From an uncultured beta proteobacterium (GTDB lineage Bacteria > Pseudomonadota > Gammaproteobacteria > Burkholderiales > Burkholderiaceae_C): a stretch of 41,726 nucleotides of DNA. Numbering within the stretch: position 1 is the stretch's first letter; every line of letters starts with the position of its first letter. Below the pieces are notes generated by a model. That model was given only the letters and a program-made list of their open reading frames with translations, was not told the origin of the DNA and did no database searches. Location: the NCBI GenBank assembly GCA_903894475.1, contig CAITQH010000102.1:1-41726 (forward strand), in the 5' to 3' direction. Shown one piece after another: positions 16,485-27,007 of the stretch. The position numbers and the translations under genes are program-made.

Positions 16485-17156
16485 ATGAAGTACACATTTC
16501 AGTTTGATGCTGTTTTTGCAGCCTGGCCCCTGTTGGTCAAAGGGACCTGGAGCACCATTGAACTGTCGATATTGGCCATGCTGGCCGGCTTGGTGGTTGC
16601 GATCTTGTGCGCCTGGGGCAAAACCTCAGGGCCGCGTCCCCTGCGCTGGCTAATTAACGCCTACATAGAACTGATCCGCAATACACCGTTTCTGGTGCAG
16701 CTTTTCTTTTTCTTTTTTGCCTTGCCTGCCATAGGCTTGCGCTGGTCCGCGCATACCGCAGCCCTGACGGCCATGGTGGTCAATCTGGGCGCTTACGCCA
16801 CCGAGATTATCCGTGCCGGTATCGAGTCAATACCCAGAGGCCAAATTGAAGCCGGTCTGGCGCTTGACCTGAAACGCCACCAGATATTTCGTTTCGTCAT
16901 TTTGAAACCGGCGCTGCGCGCCGTCTATCCGGCACTCACCAGTCAGTTCATATTGCTTATGCTCAGTTCCAGCGTCGTGTCGGCCATATCGGCGGACGAC
17001 TTGACCTCTGTCGCTGCCAACCTGCAGTCGCAAACCTTTCGCAGTTTTGAAATCTACATCGTCGTGGCTGTCATTTACCTGGTGCTGGCGCTTTTGTTTT
17101 CCGCACTGTTCCGAACCATCTATCGGCACACGCTTAATTACCCGGCTGGAAGATGA
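16485..17156 (+). CDS. polar amino acid-type ABC transporter permease (HisM/GlnP family), first
   Basis: This inner-membrane permease has 223 residues and about five hydrophobic segments. The cytoplasmic coupling loop has the EAA-type sequence IEAGLALDLKRHQIFRFVILKPALR (residues around 124-148), which contacts the ATPase. The hydrophobic stretch FLVQLFFFFFALPAIGL near residue 70 is also typical of this family. It is the first gene after the PtxS-like operator. Although the family mostly carries amino acids, the enzymes encoded downstream act on sugar acids, so a small organic acid is the more likely cargo. Confidence 0.9.
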   Translation: MKYTFQFDAVFAAWPLLVKGTWSTIELSILAMLAGLVVAILCAWGKTSGPRPLRWLINAYIELIRNTPFLVQLFFFFFALPAIGLRWSAHTAALTAMVVNLGAYATEIIRAGIESIPRGQIEAGLALDLKRHQIFRFVILKPALRAVYPALTSQFILLMLSSSVVSAISADDLTSVAANLQSQTFRSFEIYIVVAVIYLVLALLFSALFRTIYRHTLNYPAGR

Positions 17157-17167
17157 TGACCCTGATG

Positions 17168-17240
17168 ACCCCCACGATCGGCACTTCGTGTCCTCCCTGC
17201 CCCCCAGGGGGCTGATTCGTCTTGGGGCGGCCCGGCGCCG
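17168..17240. repeat. GC-rich dispersed repeat (REP-like) between the permease genes
   Basis: The stretch contains a strong hairpin (GCCCCC, loop CA, GGGGGC at 17199-17212) flanked by CACTTCGTGTCCTC before and CTTGGGGCGGCCCGGCG after. From memory, very similar blocks are scattered between genes in Comamonadaceae genomes. Here it is inserted between two genes of one operon, where it could stabilise or attenuate the transcript. Only one copy is present in this window, so the dispersed nature rests on recall. Confidence 0.6.
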
Positions 17241-17246
17241 AATCTG

Positions 17247-17900
17247 ATGCGTACGTTTGGCTTCTCCGAGTTTCTGTTCATTCTTGAGGCAGCCAAGTGG
17301 ACGGTGGCGCTTTCAATGATCGCGTTCATCGGTGGCGCCATCGGTGGCCTGCTGATAGCGCTGAGCCGAACCAGTGAGAATCGCGTGGGCAAGTTGTTGG
17401 CTGGCGGCTTTATCCGATTTTTCCAGGGCACGCCGCTATTGCTCCAGCTGTTTCTTGTTTTTTTTGGCGCCCCGGTGCTCGGCATGGACATCAACCCCTG
17501 GGTCGCTGCAGGTGTGGCGCTCATCCTCAACAGCAGTGCCTTTCTGGGTGAAATCTGGCGCGGTTGCATCGAGGCCATACCGAGCGGCCAGTGGGAGGCA
17601 GCATTGGCGCTGAACCTGCGCTATCGCGCACGAATGCGCTACGTGATTCTGCCGCAGGCCTTCAAGATCGCATTGGCTCCGACGGTCGGTTATATGGTGC
17701 AAATCATCAAGGGCACCTCGCTGGCCGCCATCATCGGCTTTGCCGAAGTCACACGATCCGGCCAAATCATCAATAACGCCACGTTCCAGCCATTGATGGT
17801 CTTCAGTGTCGTCGCTGCCATCTATTTCCTGTTGTGCTGGCCTCTGTCCTTGTTGGCTGCCCGCATGGAGCGCCGCCACAACGCGGCACTGGCGCATTGA
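17247..17900 (+). CDS. polar amino acid-type ABC transporter permease (HisM/GlnP family), second
   Basis: This is the second inner-membrane permease of the importer, 217 residues. It shows the family pattern FIRFFQGTPLLLQLFLVFFGAP near residues 52-73 and the EAA loop WEAALALNLRYRARMRYVILPQA near 115-137. The C-terminus ends in a hydrophobic helix followed by ARMERRHN. A heterodimer with the upstream permease is expected. The 90-base gap between the two genes is filled by a REP-like repeat, unusual for otherwise compact transporter operons. Confidence 0.9.
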   Translation: MRTFGFSEFLFILEAAKWTVALSMIAFIGGAIGGLLIALSRTSENRVGKLLAGGFIRFFQGTPLLLQLFLVFFGAPVLGMDINPWVAAGVALILNSSAFLGEIWRGCIEAIPSGQWEAALALNLRYRARMRYVILPQAFKIALAPTVGYMVQIIKGTSLAAIIGFAEVTRSGQIINNATFQPLMVFSVVAAIYFLLCWPLSLLAARMERRHNAALAH

Positions 17901-17953
17901 CCTTTCCATTTTTCAACCCTGCCATTTTCACCTCAACTTCTGGAGACTTTCTC

Positions 17954-18760
17954 ATGAGCAAGCATCTGCCCCGCCGTCTTTTCACAAACACCGCATTGGC
18001 CATCGGGCTGGCCGCCACACTATCGGTTTGGACCCCGTTCGTCAGTGCGCAAACTGCTGCTGACATCCAGAAAAAAGGTGAAGTGACAATCGGTATGCTG
18101 ATTGACTTTCCACCGTACGGCACCACCAATGCCAGCAACCAGCCCGATGGCTATGACGCCGATGTGGCTCGCCTGCTGGCCAAAGATCTGGGCGTCAAAC
18201 TCATATTGCTGCCGGTAACCGGCCCCAACCGCATTCCATTTCTGTTGACCAACAAGGTGGATCTGCTGGTTGCCTCGCTGGCGATCACCCCCGAGCGTGC
18301 CAAGCAGGTCCAATTTTCCAAGCCTTACGCCGCTGCCAGCGTCATTCTGTACGGTGACAGGAAGATCAGCATCAAGACGCCGGCCGACCTCAAAGGCAAG
18401 CGCATTGGTGTGGCGCGTGCCAGCACCCAGGACGTCGCATTGACCGCCATGGCCCCTGAGGGTACCGAGATACGCCGCTTCGACGACGACGCTTCGGGGA
18501 TGCAGGCCTTGATGTCAGGCCAGGTGGACGCGATTGGTTGCTCGACCACCGTGGCGGCGCAGATCGACAAGCGCGCGCCTGCTAACGCCTATGAACCCAA
18601 GTTCTTGCTACGCCAGCAAGTCATGGGTATCGTCCTGCGCCCAGGCCAGGCTGAGTTGCTCAAGACGGTTGACGATTTCGTTGCCAGGAACAGCGCCAAC
18701 GGTGAACTCAACAAGTTGTACCGCAAGTGGCTGGAAACCGACCTGCCGAAAATGGAATAA
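17954..18760 (+). CDS. ABC transporter periplasmic substrate-binding protein (family 3)
   Basis: This is the periplasmic receptor of the importer, 268 residues. A Sec signal peptide is evident: [10 protein letters not shown], then a hydrophobic core, with likely cleavage after FVSA (about residue 32). The mature part follows the family-3 pattern: [13 protein letters not shown], then [39 protein letters not shown] and the lobe-2 segment [18 protein letters not shown] 17954 has GGAGA about 7 bases upstream. The family usually binds amino acids or related small acids; the operon context suggests a sugar acid. The ligand-contact residues cannot be judged by eye. Confidence 0.9.
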   Translation: MSKHLPRRLFTNTALAIGLAATLSVWTPFVSAQTAADIQKKGEVTIGMLIDFPPYGTTNASNQPDGYDADVARLLAKDLGVKLILLPVTGPNRIPFLLTNKVDLLVASLAITPERAKQVQFSKPYAAASVILYGDRKISIKTPADLKGKRIGVARASTQDVALTAMAPEGTEIRRFDDDASGMQALMSGQVDAIGCSTTVAAQIDKRAPANAYEPKFLLRQQVMGIVLRPGQAELLKTVDDFVARNSANGELNKLYRKWLETDLPKME

Positions 18761-18791
18761 GTCAGAGCTGCACTTTTTTGTGACCGACACA

Positions 18792-19571
18792 ATGCAAGCC
18801 CCAACCCCGGCAGTTCGCGCAGGCCAGCCCATCATCGAGATGGAAGCGGTCGACAAGTGGTATGGCAAGTTTCAGGTTCTGAGCAACATCAACTTGACGG
18901 TCGCAGCCGGGGAACGAATTGTGGTGTGCGGGCCTTCGGGCTCGGGCAAGTCGACCTTGATTCGATGCATCAATCGTCTTGAAACCGTACAGAAGGGGCG
19001 CATTGTGGTCAATGGCATTGACCTGACAGCCGGTGGTCGCAATGTGGATTCGGTGCGCCAGGAAGTGGGCATGGTGTTCCAGCAGTTCAACCTCTTTCCG
19101 CACATGACAATTTTGGAAAACTGCACGCTGGCACCGATGCAGTCACGCGGCCTGAGCCGTGACAAGGCAGAGGCCCTTGCGATGGAGTACCTGCACCGGG
19201 TACGCATTCCGGAACAGGCACAGAAATACCCAAGTCAGCTCTCTGGCGGCCAGCAGCAGCGTGTGGCGATTGCCCGTGCACTGTGCATGACACCCAAGAT
19301 AATGCTTTTCGACGAGCCCACTTCTGCCCTGGATCCGGAGATGGTCAAAGAGGTGCTCGACACGATGATCAGCCTTGCCGATGATGGCATGACCATGCTG
19401 TGCGTCACTCACGAAATGGGCTTTGCGCGCAGCGTGGCAGATCGCGTCATTTTCATGGCGGACGGAAAGATCGTCGAGCAGGCACGACCAGAGCAGTTTT
19501 TCAGCAACCCGCAGCATGAAGCAACCCGAAATTTTCTGGGTCAAATCCTGAATTCTCATGACGCACGCTGA
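18792..19571 (+). CDS. ABC transporter ATP-binding protein (polar amino acid type)
   Basis: This is the 259-residue ATPase of the importer. Walker A is GPSGSGKST (47-55), the Q-loop is [13 protein letters not shown], the signature is LSGGQ (150-154), Walker B is IMLFDEP and the H-loop is VTHEMGF. This exact set is characteristic of GlnQ/HisP-type ATPases. ATG 18792 is chosen; a later ATG at 18840 would still give an intact domain, and the longer open frame upstream overlaps the binding-protein gene. It completes a standard two-permease, binding-protein and ATPase importer. Confidence 0.93.
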   Translation: MQAPTPAVRAGQPIIEMEAVDKWYGKFQVLSNINLTVAAGERIVVCGPSGSGKSTLIRCINRLETVQKGRIVVNGIDLTAGGRNVDSVRQEVGMVFQQFNLFPHMTILENCTLAPMQSRGLSRDKAEALAMEYLHRVRIPEQAQKYPSQLSGGQQQRVAIARALCMTPKIMLFDEPTSALDPEMVKEVLDTMISLADDGMTMLCVTHEMGFARSVADRVIFMADGKIVEQARPEQFFSNPQHEATRNFLGQILNSHDAR

Positions 19572-19630
19572 GCTCGCGCTTATCCACTTCACGTCGTTCC
19601 CCGGATGAAATACACAAAGCGACTGATCCC

Positions 19631-20575
19631 ATGACCCCTGCACTGGACGTTGTTACCTTTGGGGAAGCCATGATGCTGTTGGTCGCTGACAGACCTGGCC
19701 CGCTGGAACAGGCTGAAATGTTTTACAAGCGCACCGCCGGCGCTGAGACCAACGTGGCCATTGGTCTGGCGCGTCTGGGCCTGCGGGTGGGCTGGGCCAG
19801 CCGCCTGGGCACCGACTTCATGGGTCGCTATCTGCTCGCTGCGATGGCCAAGGAAGGTGTCGACTGCTCGCACGTTGTCTGTGATGCCGAGAAGCGGACA
19901 GGCATGCAGTTCAAGGGCCAAGTCAGCGATGGCAGTGACCCAGAGGTTGAGTACCACCGAAAAGGCTCGGCTGCCAGTTACATGGGGCTCGCCGATATTG
20001 ACGAAGCGTGGCTGGTGAGCGCGCGCCACTTGCATGCCACAGGCGTCTTTGCCGCCATCTCGGCAACTACATTGATCGCTGCCGAAAAAACCATGGAACT
20101 GATGCGCAGCGCGGGGCGCAGCGTATCGTTTGACCCCAATCTGCGCCCCACGCTGTGGGCTACACCTGCGGTGATGCGCACATCCATCAACGCGCTGGCT
20201 ACGCACGCCGACTGGGTGCTGCCGGGCCTGGAAGAAGGTCGCTTCTTGACCGGTGAACACAGCCCTGAAGGTATTGCCTTCTATTACCGCGAGCGTGGCG
20301 CCAAGCTGGTGACCGTCAAGCTGGGCAGCCAAGGCGCCTATTTCGATGGCGACGCTGGCAGCGGTTACGTGGCAGGCTTTCCGGTCGCCAAGGTCGTAGA
20401 CACCGTGGGCGCTGGCGACGGTTTTGCGGTCGGTGTCATCAGCGCGCTGCTGGATGGCCTGAGCGTGCCCGAGGCGGTCAGGCGCGGTGCCTGGATTGGT
20501 TCACTGGTGGTACAGGTTCTAGGTGACAGCGAAGGTCTGCCCAGGCGCGCCGAGTTGAGTAGGGCAGGGCTCTAA
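19631..20575 (+). CDS. kguK: PfkB-family sugar-acid kinase, 2-ketogluconate kinase-like
   Basis: This ribokinase-family kinase (314 residues) shows the N-terminal signature DVVTFGEAMMLLV, the GGAETNVA-type motif (AGAETNVAIGLARLG) and the C-terminal DTVGAGDGFAVG, with catalytic D263. The sequence type matches 2-keto-3-deoxygluconate and 2-ketogluconate kinases. It would phosphorylate the imported 2-keto sugar acid at C6. The next gene is a 2-hydroxyacid dehydrogenase, as KguD follows KguK in the Pseudomonas 2-ketogluconate pathway, and the operators match PtxS. This triple agreement supports the KguK call, but a KDG kinase cannot be excluded. Confidence 0.75.
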   Translation: MTPALDVVTFGEAMMLLVADRPGPLEQAEMFYKRTAGAETNVAIGLARLGLRVGWASRLGTDFMGRYLLAAMAKEGVDCSHVVCDAEKRTGMQFKGQVSDGSDPEVEYHRKGSAASYMGLADIDEAWLVSARHLHATGVFAAISATTLIAAEKTMELMRSAGRSVSFDPNLRPTLWATPAVMRTSINALATHADWVLPGLEEGRFLTGEHSPEGIAFYYRERGAKLVTVKLGSQGAYFDGDAGSGYVAGFPVAKVVDTVGAGDGFAVGVISALLDGLSVPEAVRRGAWIGSLVVQVLGDSEGLPRRAELSRAGL

Positions 20576-20577
20576 AT

Positions 20578-21582
20578 ATGCTTGGACCAACGGAGTCTGC
20601 GACACGCAAGAACGTTTTGGTATTTCGGGAGTTACCGATCGACCAACTCGCGCGACTGCGGGAACTGCACGATGTCACCGTGGCCAACCCGCGAGTGCCG
20701 GCCCAGGCCAGCGCCTTCAGTGCTGCACTGGGCACCACGCAAGGCATGATTGGCTCGAGCTTTCCCCTAAACGCTGACCTGCTGGACCGTGCGCCGCAAC
20801 TTGAGGTCATCTCCAGTGTGTCGGTGGGCGTGGACAATTACGATCTGCCGGCGTTGGCAGCGCGTGGCATAGCACTCTGCCACACACCTGGCGTGCTTAC
20901 CGAAACCACCGCCGATACGATTTTTTCACTCATCATGGCCAGCAGTCGACGCTTGGTCGAACTGGCCAATCTGGTGCGGGAAGGCCGCTGGACACGCAAT
21001 ATCAGTGACGATTTGTTCGGCTGGGACGTCCACGGCAAGACGCTGGGTATCCTGGGCTTTGGTCGGATTGGTCGGGCGCTGGCTCGCCGCGCCGCGCTCG
21101 GATTTGGCATGCCGGTGCTTTATCACAACCTTCAGCCAGTGGATGTGGCTGCCGAGCTACCCGAACTGATCGGGAAGGTCTGCCAGGCATCGCTGGACGA
21201 ATTGCTGCAACGTGCCGACATCGTCGCCGTCGTGCTGCCCCTGTCCGATGAAACCCGGGGCCTGATGGGCGCGCGTGAGTTTGGCTTGATGAAACCAGGT
21301 GCGATTTTTGTGAACGGTGCCCGTGGTGCCATCGTGCAGGAAGATGCCTTGCTGCACGCGCTCGACCACGGCAATCTGCGAGCGGCCGGATTGGACGTCT
21401 TCGCCACCGAGCCGCTGCCGCTGGACTCAGCTCTGCGCAGGCACGCCAAAGTGACGGCATTACCGCATATCGGCTCGGCGACGCTTGAAACGCGGCGCGC
21501 CATGGCCGTGCTGGCGACCAGCAACCTGCTGGACGCTTTGGCAGGTCAGCAACCGGCCGGACTGTTCAATCTGCCGTCATGA
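20578..21582 (+). CDS. kguD: D-isomer-specific 2-hydroxyacid dehydrogenase, 2-keto-6-phosphogluconate reductase-like
   Basis: This NAD(P)-dependent reductase has 334 residues. The nucleotide-binding motif is GILGFGRIGRALA, and the catalytic triad of the family is present: R249 (NGARGA), E278 (FATEPLP) and H297 (LPHIGS). It starts 2 bases after the kinase gene. In the 2-ketogluconate pathway the equivalent enzyme reduces 2-keto-6-phosphogluconate to 6-phosphogluconate. A glyoxylate/hydroxypyruvate reductase of the GhrB type is the main alternative. The proximity to the kinase favours the phosphorylated sugar acid. Confidence 0.75.
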   Translation: MLGPTESATRKNVLVFRELPIDQLARLRELHDVTVANPRVPAQASAFSAALGTTQGMIGSSFPLNADLLDRAPQLEVISSVSVGVDNYDLPALAARGIALCHTPGVLTETTADTIFSLIMASSRRLVELANLVREGRWTRNISDDLFGWDVHGKTLGILGFGRIGRALARRAALGFGMPVLYHNLQPVDVAAELPELIGKVCQASLDELLQRADIVAVVLPLSDETRGLMGAREFGLMKPGAIFVNGARGAIVQEDALLHALDHGNLRAAGLDVFATEPLPLDSALRRHAKVTALPHIGSATLETRRAMAVLATSNLLDALAGQQPAGLFNLPS

Positions 21583-21622
21583 ATGTGCTTGTTCTCTTGA
21601 TATTTTGAAAGGATCGACTTTT

Positions 21623-22791
<1,169 letters not shown>

Positions 22792-22832
22792 ACAGCGTGC
22801 TGCCGCTGCTGAACTGCTGCAGCCTCTGCGGT

Positions 22833-23402
22833 CTATGGCCCCAGCGCGCGACCGCGCTCCAGTGCTTCCAGATTGGCGCCGCGTTGCGCCACGCCGCTCA
22901 GGGCCTCGATGGCTTGCCGGACCTCCGCATAAGTGAAGAGGAAGTCTGACTGGCTCGAAGCAAAGCCGAGCAGCACCAGGTTGGCCATCATCGGGCTGTG
23001 CATGCGCAGCGCGACAGCGTCGGCATCGCAGGTGTGAACGGTGACCTGCATTTCGCTCAGCAAGTCAGCCACCCGCTGGTCGGGAAAAGCTTGTTCATCC
23101 GGTGCGTTGACCACGCAAAGGGCGCTTCGGCCATTCTGCCTGGAACGCAGATAGGGCAGGGCGCGGTGCGATTCCATGCAGTCCAGACCGAGCAGCAGGT
23201 CGGCATCGCCTTCACGAACCAGGGGACTGCTGAATTGACCGATCTTCAGGTGGGTCATGACCGAGCCGCCGCGCTGGGCCATGCCAAATGTCTGCGACCC
23301 CAGCACAGGCACGTCTTTGCGCCGCGCCACCTCAATGAAGATCTTGGTCGTGAAAAGAACCCCCTGACCACCGACCCCCGCAATGATGGCCTGTGCTCTC
23401 AT
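22833..23402 (-). CDS. iorB: indolepyruvate oxidoreductase beta subunit (2-oxoacid:acceptor oxidoreductase gamma domain)
   Basis: This ~189-residue protein is the small subunit of the IorAB-type oxidoreductase. It starts AQAIIAGVGGQGVLFTTKIF, the glycine-rich signature of the gamma domain, followed by GSQTFGMAQRGGSVMTHLKIG, another family hallmark. It would pair with the large IorA-like fusion to oxidise an aryl-2-oxoacid with CoA to an aryl-acyl-CoA. The ATG (23402) overlaps the stop of the upstream fusion gene (ATGA), so the two are translationally coupled. Confidence 0.9.
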   Translation of the reverse strand: MRAQAIIAGVGGQGVLFTTKIFIEVARRKDVPVLGSQTFGMAQRGGSVMTHLKIGQFSSPLVREGDADLLLGLDCMESHRALPYLRSRQNGRSALCVVNAPDEQAFPDQRVADLLSEMQVTVHTCDADAVALRMHSPMMANLVLLGFASSQSDFLFTYAEVRQAIEALSGVAQRGANLEALERGRALGP

Positions 23403-26400
23403 GCGCCGGCCAGCACCTGCTGGGTCAAGAGTGGCTGGATTGCTCCCTGCGCGCAGACCTGGATGCAAATGCCGCAATCAATGCAGGTGCGTCGGTCAAT
23501 ATCGACCAGGCCATCCGCTCGACGCTGCAGCGAGGGGCATTCGAACCAAGTGGTGCAATAGCCGCAGGCAATGCAGACACCGACGGGTGCCATGCTGATC
23601 GCGCCACGCGGGCATTGCGCCTGGCAAACGCGACAGGCGGTGCATTTGTCGGCGTCGATCTGGTAGCTGCCCGCAACCAGCGTGATCGCGGCGGTCGGAC
23701 AGACATGGACGCAGATGTCGCAGTGCGTGCAGACCCCGCAGTGAAAGCAGCGCTCGCTGGCCTCGGCGCTGGCGGCTTCGGTGCCCAGACCAAGATTGAC
23801 TTCGTCGAAGTTCCAGATTGAATCGGCAGGCGCTCGATGGCGCGCCTGCGCGCGCTCGGTCTTGCTGAAGAACTGCAGCTTGATATCCTGCGCCGCGGCC
23901 ACTGGCAAGGCCTGCTGCGCGCGCGCCGGGCTGGCGCTTGCCAGCTTCGCGCAGGCGATGCCGGGGCCGGCTGCCAGTTGCAGGGCCGGTGCATCGATCG
24001 TTGCGCCGCCCAGTCGCTCATGGATCCCCAGGGCGGCCCGCTTGCCGGCATTGACGGCGCCAACCACGGTGCCAACGCCGCTGCTGGCGGCGTCACCGCC
24101 GGCAAAAATGCGCGGCTGCGCGGTGCTTCCCCACGGGTCGACCTGGATCCGGCCACTTAGGGCCAAACCCGCCTCGCCGAGGTAGGCCAGGTCGGCATCG
24201 CCGCCGATGCACACCAGGACGCTCTCGGCCTCATTGGTTTCGGTGTAGAAGGGCGGCGAATCGGCCGGCAGATCCGGCTTCGCCAGCGCAAGGTCGCGCA
24301 GCAGCAGTTTGAGCCGATGGGTCTCACCGGGCTCGAAACTGACCGGCACCAGCGCATGATGAAACACGATGCCTTCCTCGCGTGCCGCGCTCACTTCTTC
24401 GGGTATCGCCAGCAGCACGTCATAGTAAACGTCCACCACGGCGCCCTGACGCCGAGCGCTGCGTGCCGCATCGATGGCGGTGTTGCCACCGCCAATCACG
24501 GCGACGCGCGAGCCCAGTTCGGGCGTCTCTTCGGCACGCAGCCGGTACAGGTAGTCAAGCCCGCTGAGGACCCCGACCCGGTCCTCCCCGGTAATCTTAA
24601 GGCGCCTTTGTTGCCAGGCGCCAGTGGCCAGATAGACGGCGTCAAAGCGATCGAGTTCAGACCAGGCCAGATTGCTTCCCAGACGAACTCCCGTGTGCAC
24701 GGTGACGCCGAGCGACTTGAATACTTCGAGTTCCCGCTGCAGCACGCTGGTCGGCAGCCGGTACTGCGTGATGGCCCAGCGCAGCATGCCGCCGATTTCA
24801 GGCAGCGACTCAAAGATTTCGACAGCGTAGCCCAGGCGCGCCAACTGGTATGCGGCGCTCAAGCCCGAAGGGCCGGCTCCGACCACGGCCACCGTCTTGC
24901 CCAGTGCCTGCCCGCGCTTGGCAAAGCCGGCGGCCGAGCGACCACGGTCACCCGCCATGCGCTCGATGGCGTTGATGGACAGGGCGCCGTCATGGACGCC
25001 GCGGTTGCAGTTACTCTCGCACGGATGCGGACAGACGCGGCCCAGGGTGGACGGAAAGGGGTGCTCCTGGTAGAGCATGTTGGCGGCCTCCAGCCACTGG
25101 TCCTGCGCCGCCAGCGTCATCAGTCGCTCGATGTCGTTGCCGGCTGGACAGGCTTCGGAGCAGGGCGACAGGCGGTCCTGGTGGTGCGGCATCCACGGCG
25201 CATCCAGTGCGCCGGTGGCGCCTGGTGAACGCGGGCGCGCTCCATGGCGCACCTCGACGGCAACGGCCACCTTGCCCGGACCCAGGCCTTTGTGCTGCGC
25301 CACGCAGGCGTAGCGGGCCAGGACAACGGCAACGCCGCCCTGCTCGGCACGGCTGTGCGCCAGTGCGTCGAGCAGCACGCGATGGAAGCTGGCCAGATCG
25401 TGGGGGTCGGCGTGTACCAGGTAGTTGATGCCGCAGCCCCTGATCAGGGTCTCGAGCTGGACAATGCCCCCGCTGTGGCCGCCGGCGGTCTGGCCGGACT
25501 CGGGAGTCGGTTGCATGCCGGTCATGCCGGTGGTGCCGTTGTCCAGCACCAAGAGGACAAAGCGGGCGCCGTTGTAGACAGCGTTCTCCAGTCCCGCTGC
25601 CCCGGAGTGAAAGAAGGTACCATCGCCAATGGTGGCGAAAATCGGTGGTGCTTTGCCGTCCTGGGCGTAGGCGTGATAGAAGCCCGAGGCCATCGAGATC
25701 GAGGCCCCCATGTCGTGCACGGTGTCAACCGCACCCTGGTTCAGCCCCAGGGTGTAGCAGCCGATATCGCCCGGGAACAGGGCGTCCGGAAAGGCACGCC
25801 GCAGGGCATAAAACGTGGCGCGGTGGCCGCACCCGGGGCAGAAGGTAGGACGGCGCACCGGCAATTCCAGCGTCGCTACGGCCTGCAGCATGCGGTTAGC
25901 AGCTCGCTCATGGGCGATCAGCCCGGCCTCGCTGGCTGCCGTGACCAGATGTTTTTCGATGACACCGGGAGTCAGTTCACCGTGCGAGGGAACATGCCCG
26001 CTCAGGCGCCCCCAAACCGGCATTGGCAGCCTGATCTGGAGTTCGACAGCAGCGTCGGTTTCCTCAAACACGATGAGCCGCTCGCAGCGGCTGGCAAAAT
26101 CCTCGAGCAAAGCGCGCGGCAGCGGATAGGCGGTGGCGATCTTCAGAATCGGACATTGGTCCGCCAGCCCGAGAGCGGGCAACAGATCGGCCAGGTAGGA
26201 GTAGCTGACACCGGCTGCAACCAGGCCCAGTGGTGAGCGCTGCTGACTCGATCCTGGTGGGAAGAAGGCATGATTGACAGGCCAGCCTTCGAACTCTTTT
26301 TCAATCGCCGCCAGTTTTTCGTTCAGTTGCTTGTGCAACTGCATTCTGGCGCGTGGCGCTGCCGCCCAGCGTTGCGGATTCTTCTCGAAATCGGCGCTTC

Positions 26401-27007
26401 GACCAGCGGCCTGCGTTGGCTTGCATTCGATCGATTGCTCCGAGTGACAGACGCGCACCGTGGGCCGCAGCAGCACCGGTATCTGATGACGTTCGGACAG
26501 TTCGAAGGCGAGCGTTACCATGTCCCTGGCTTCCTGCGGCGTGCTGGGGTCGAGCGCCGGGATTTTGGAGAACAGCGAGAACAGCCGCGAGTCCTGCTCG
26601 GTTTGCGAGGAGTGCAGTCCGGGGTCATCGGCGACGATCAAAACCAGGCCGCCTACCACGCCGACATAAGCAGCGGAAAGAGCCGCATCTGCCGCCACGT
26701 TGAGTCCCACCTGTTTCATGGCGACAGCAGCACGCTTGCCGGCATAGGCTGCGGCCAGCGCCGTCTCGAGGGCGACCTTCTCATTGGTTGACCACTCAAC
26801 GTAAACATTGACGCCGAGTTCATTCCTGAAGGCGACCACGGCCGGCAGTATTTCGGAGCTTGGCGTGCCCGGATAGGCGCTCATGAACTGGCAGCCCGAT
26901 TCAACGAGGCCGCGGGCAATCGCCTCGTTGCCCAGCATCACGCGGTGGTCATGGATGGCCATTGTCAGTATTCCATCAAACGGGCTGATAGAGACTTCAA
27001 GGCTCAT
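23399..27007 (-). CDS. IorA-GltD-ferredoxin fusion: aryl-2-oxoacid:acceptor oxidoreductase with built-in NAD(P)/FAD module
   Basis: This 1202-residue cytoplasmic protein joins three modules. Residues 1 to about 600 are an IorA-like thiamine-diphosphate oxidoreductase: PGTPSSEI near the N-terminus, CPGCGHR at 390-396 and GDG at about 461. From C616 (CSEACPAGNDIERL) there is a GltD-type iron-sulfur/FAD module with VGAGPSGLSAAY near 708 and a second nucleotide site IGGGNTAIDAARSA near 835. From about 1087 to the end there are several CxxCxxC clusters of 4Fe-4S ferredoxin type. A normal IorA is about 620 residues and passes electrons to free ferredoxin; here the fused reductase suggests direct NAD(P) coupling, as in phenylglyoxylate:NAD oxidoreductase. 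ATG 27007 overlaps the stop of the upstream gene. The substrate (indolepyruvate, phenylpyruvate or phenylglyoxylate) is not settled. Confidence 0.87.
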   Translation of the reverse strand: MSLEVSISPFDGILTMAIHDHRVMLGNEAIARGLVESGCQFMSAYPGTPSSEILPAVVAFRNELGVNVYVEWSTNEKVALETALAAAYAGKRAAVAMKQVGLNVAADAALSAAYVGVVGGLVLIVADDPGLHSSQTEQDSRLFSLFSKIPALDPSTPQEARDMVTLAFELSERHQIPVLLRPTVRVCHSEQSIECKPTQAAGRSADFEKNPQRWAAAPRARMQLHKQLNEKLAAIEKEFEGWPVNHAFFPPGSSQQRSPLGLVAAGVSYSYLADLLPALGLADQCPILKIATAYPLPRALLEDFASRCERLIVFEETDAAVELQIRLPMPVWGRLSGHVPSHGELTPGVIEKHLVTAASEAGLIAHERAANRMLQAVATLELPVRRPTFCPGCGHRATFYALRRAFPDALFPGDIGCYTLGLNQGAVDTVHDMGASISMASGFYHAYAQDGKAPPIFATIGDGTFFHSGAAGLENAVYNGARFVLLVLDNGTTGMTGMQPTPESGQTAGGHSGGIVQLETLIRGCGINYLVHADPHDLASFHRVLLDALAHSRAEQGGVAVVLARYACVAQHKGLGPGKVAVAVEVRHGARPRSPGATGALDAPWMPHHQDRLSPCSEACPAGNDIERLMTLAAQDQWLEAANMLYQEHPFPSTLGRVCPHPCESNCNRGVHDGALSINAIERMAGDRGRSAAGFAKRGQALGKTVAVVGAGPSGLSAAYQLARLGYAVEIFESLPEIGGMLRWAITQYRLPTSVLQRELEVFKSLGVTVHTGVRLGSNLAWSELDRFDAVYLATGAWQQRRLKITGEDRVGVLSGLDYLYRLRAEETPELGSRVAVIGGGNTAIDAARSARRQGAVVDVYYDVLLAIPEEVSAAREEGIVFHHALVPVSFEPGETHRLKLLLRDLALAKPDLPADSPPFYTETNEAESVLVCIGGDADLAYLGEAGLALSGRIQVDPWGSTAQPRIFAGGDAASSGVGTVVGAVNAGKRAALGIHERLGGATIDAPALQLAAGPGIACAKLASASPARAQQALPVAAAQDIKLQFFSKTERAQARHRAPADSIWNFDEVNLGLGTEAASAEASERCFHCGVCTHCDICVHVCPTAAITLVAGSYQIDADKCTACRVCQAQCPRGAISMAPVGVCIACGYCTTWFECPSLQRRADGLVDIDRRTCIDCGICIQVCAQGAIQPLLTQQVLAGA

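Noticed and set aside
24317-26236. Two long plus-strand open frames (303 and 330 codons) within the IorA fusion
   Set aside because: Both are antisense shadows of a protein with several clear motifs; no domain or ribosome binding site supports them.
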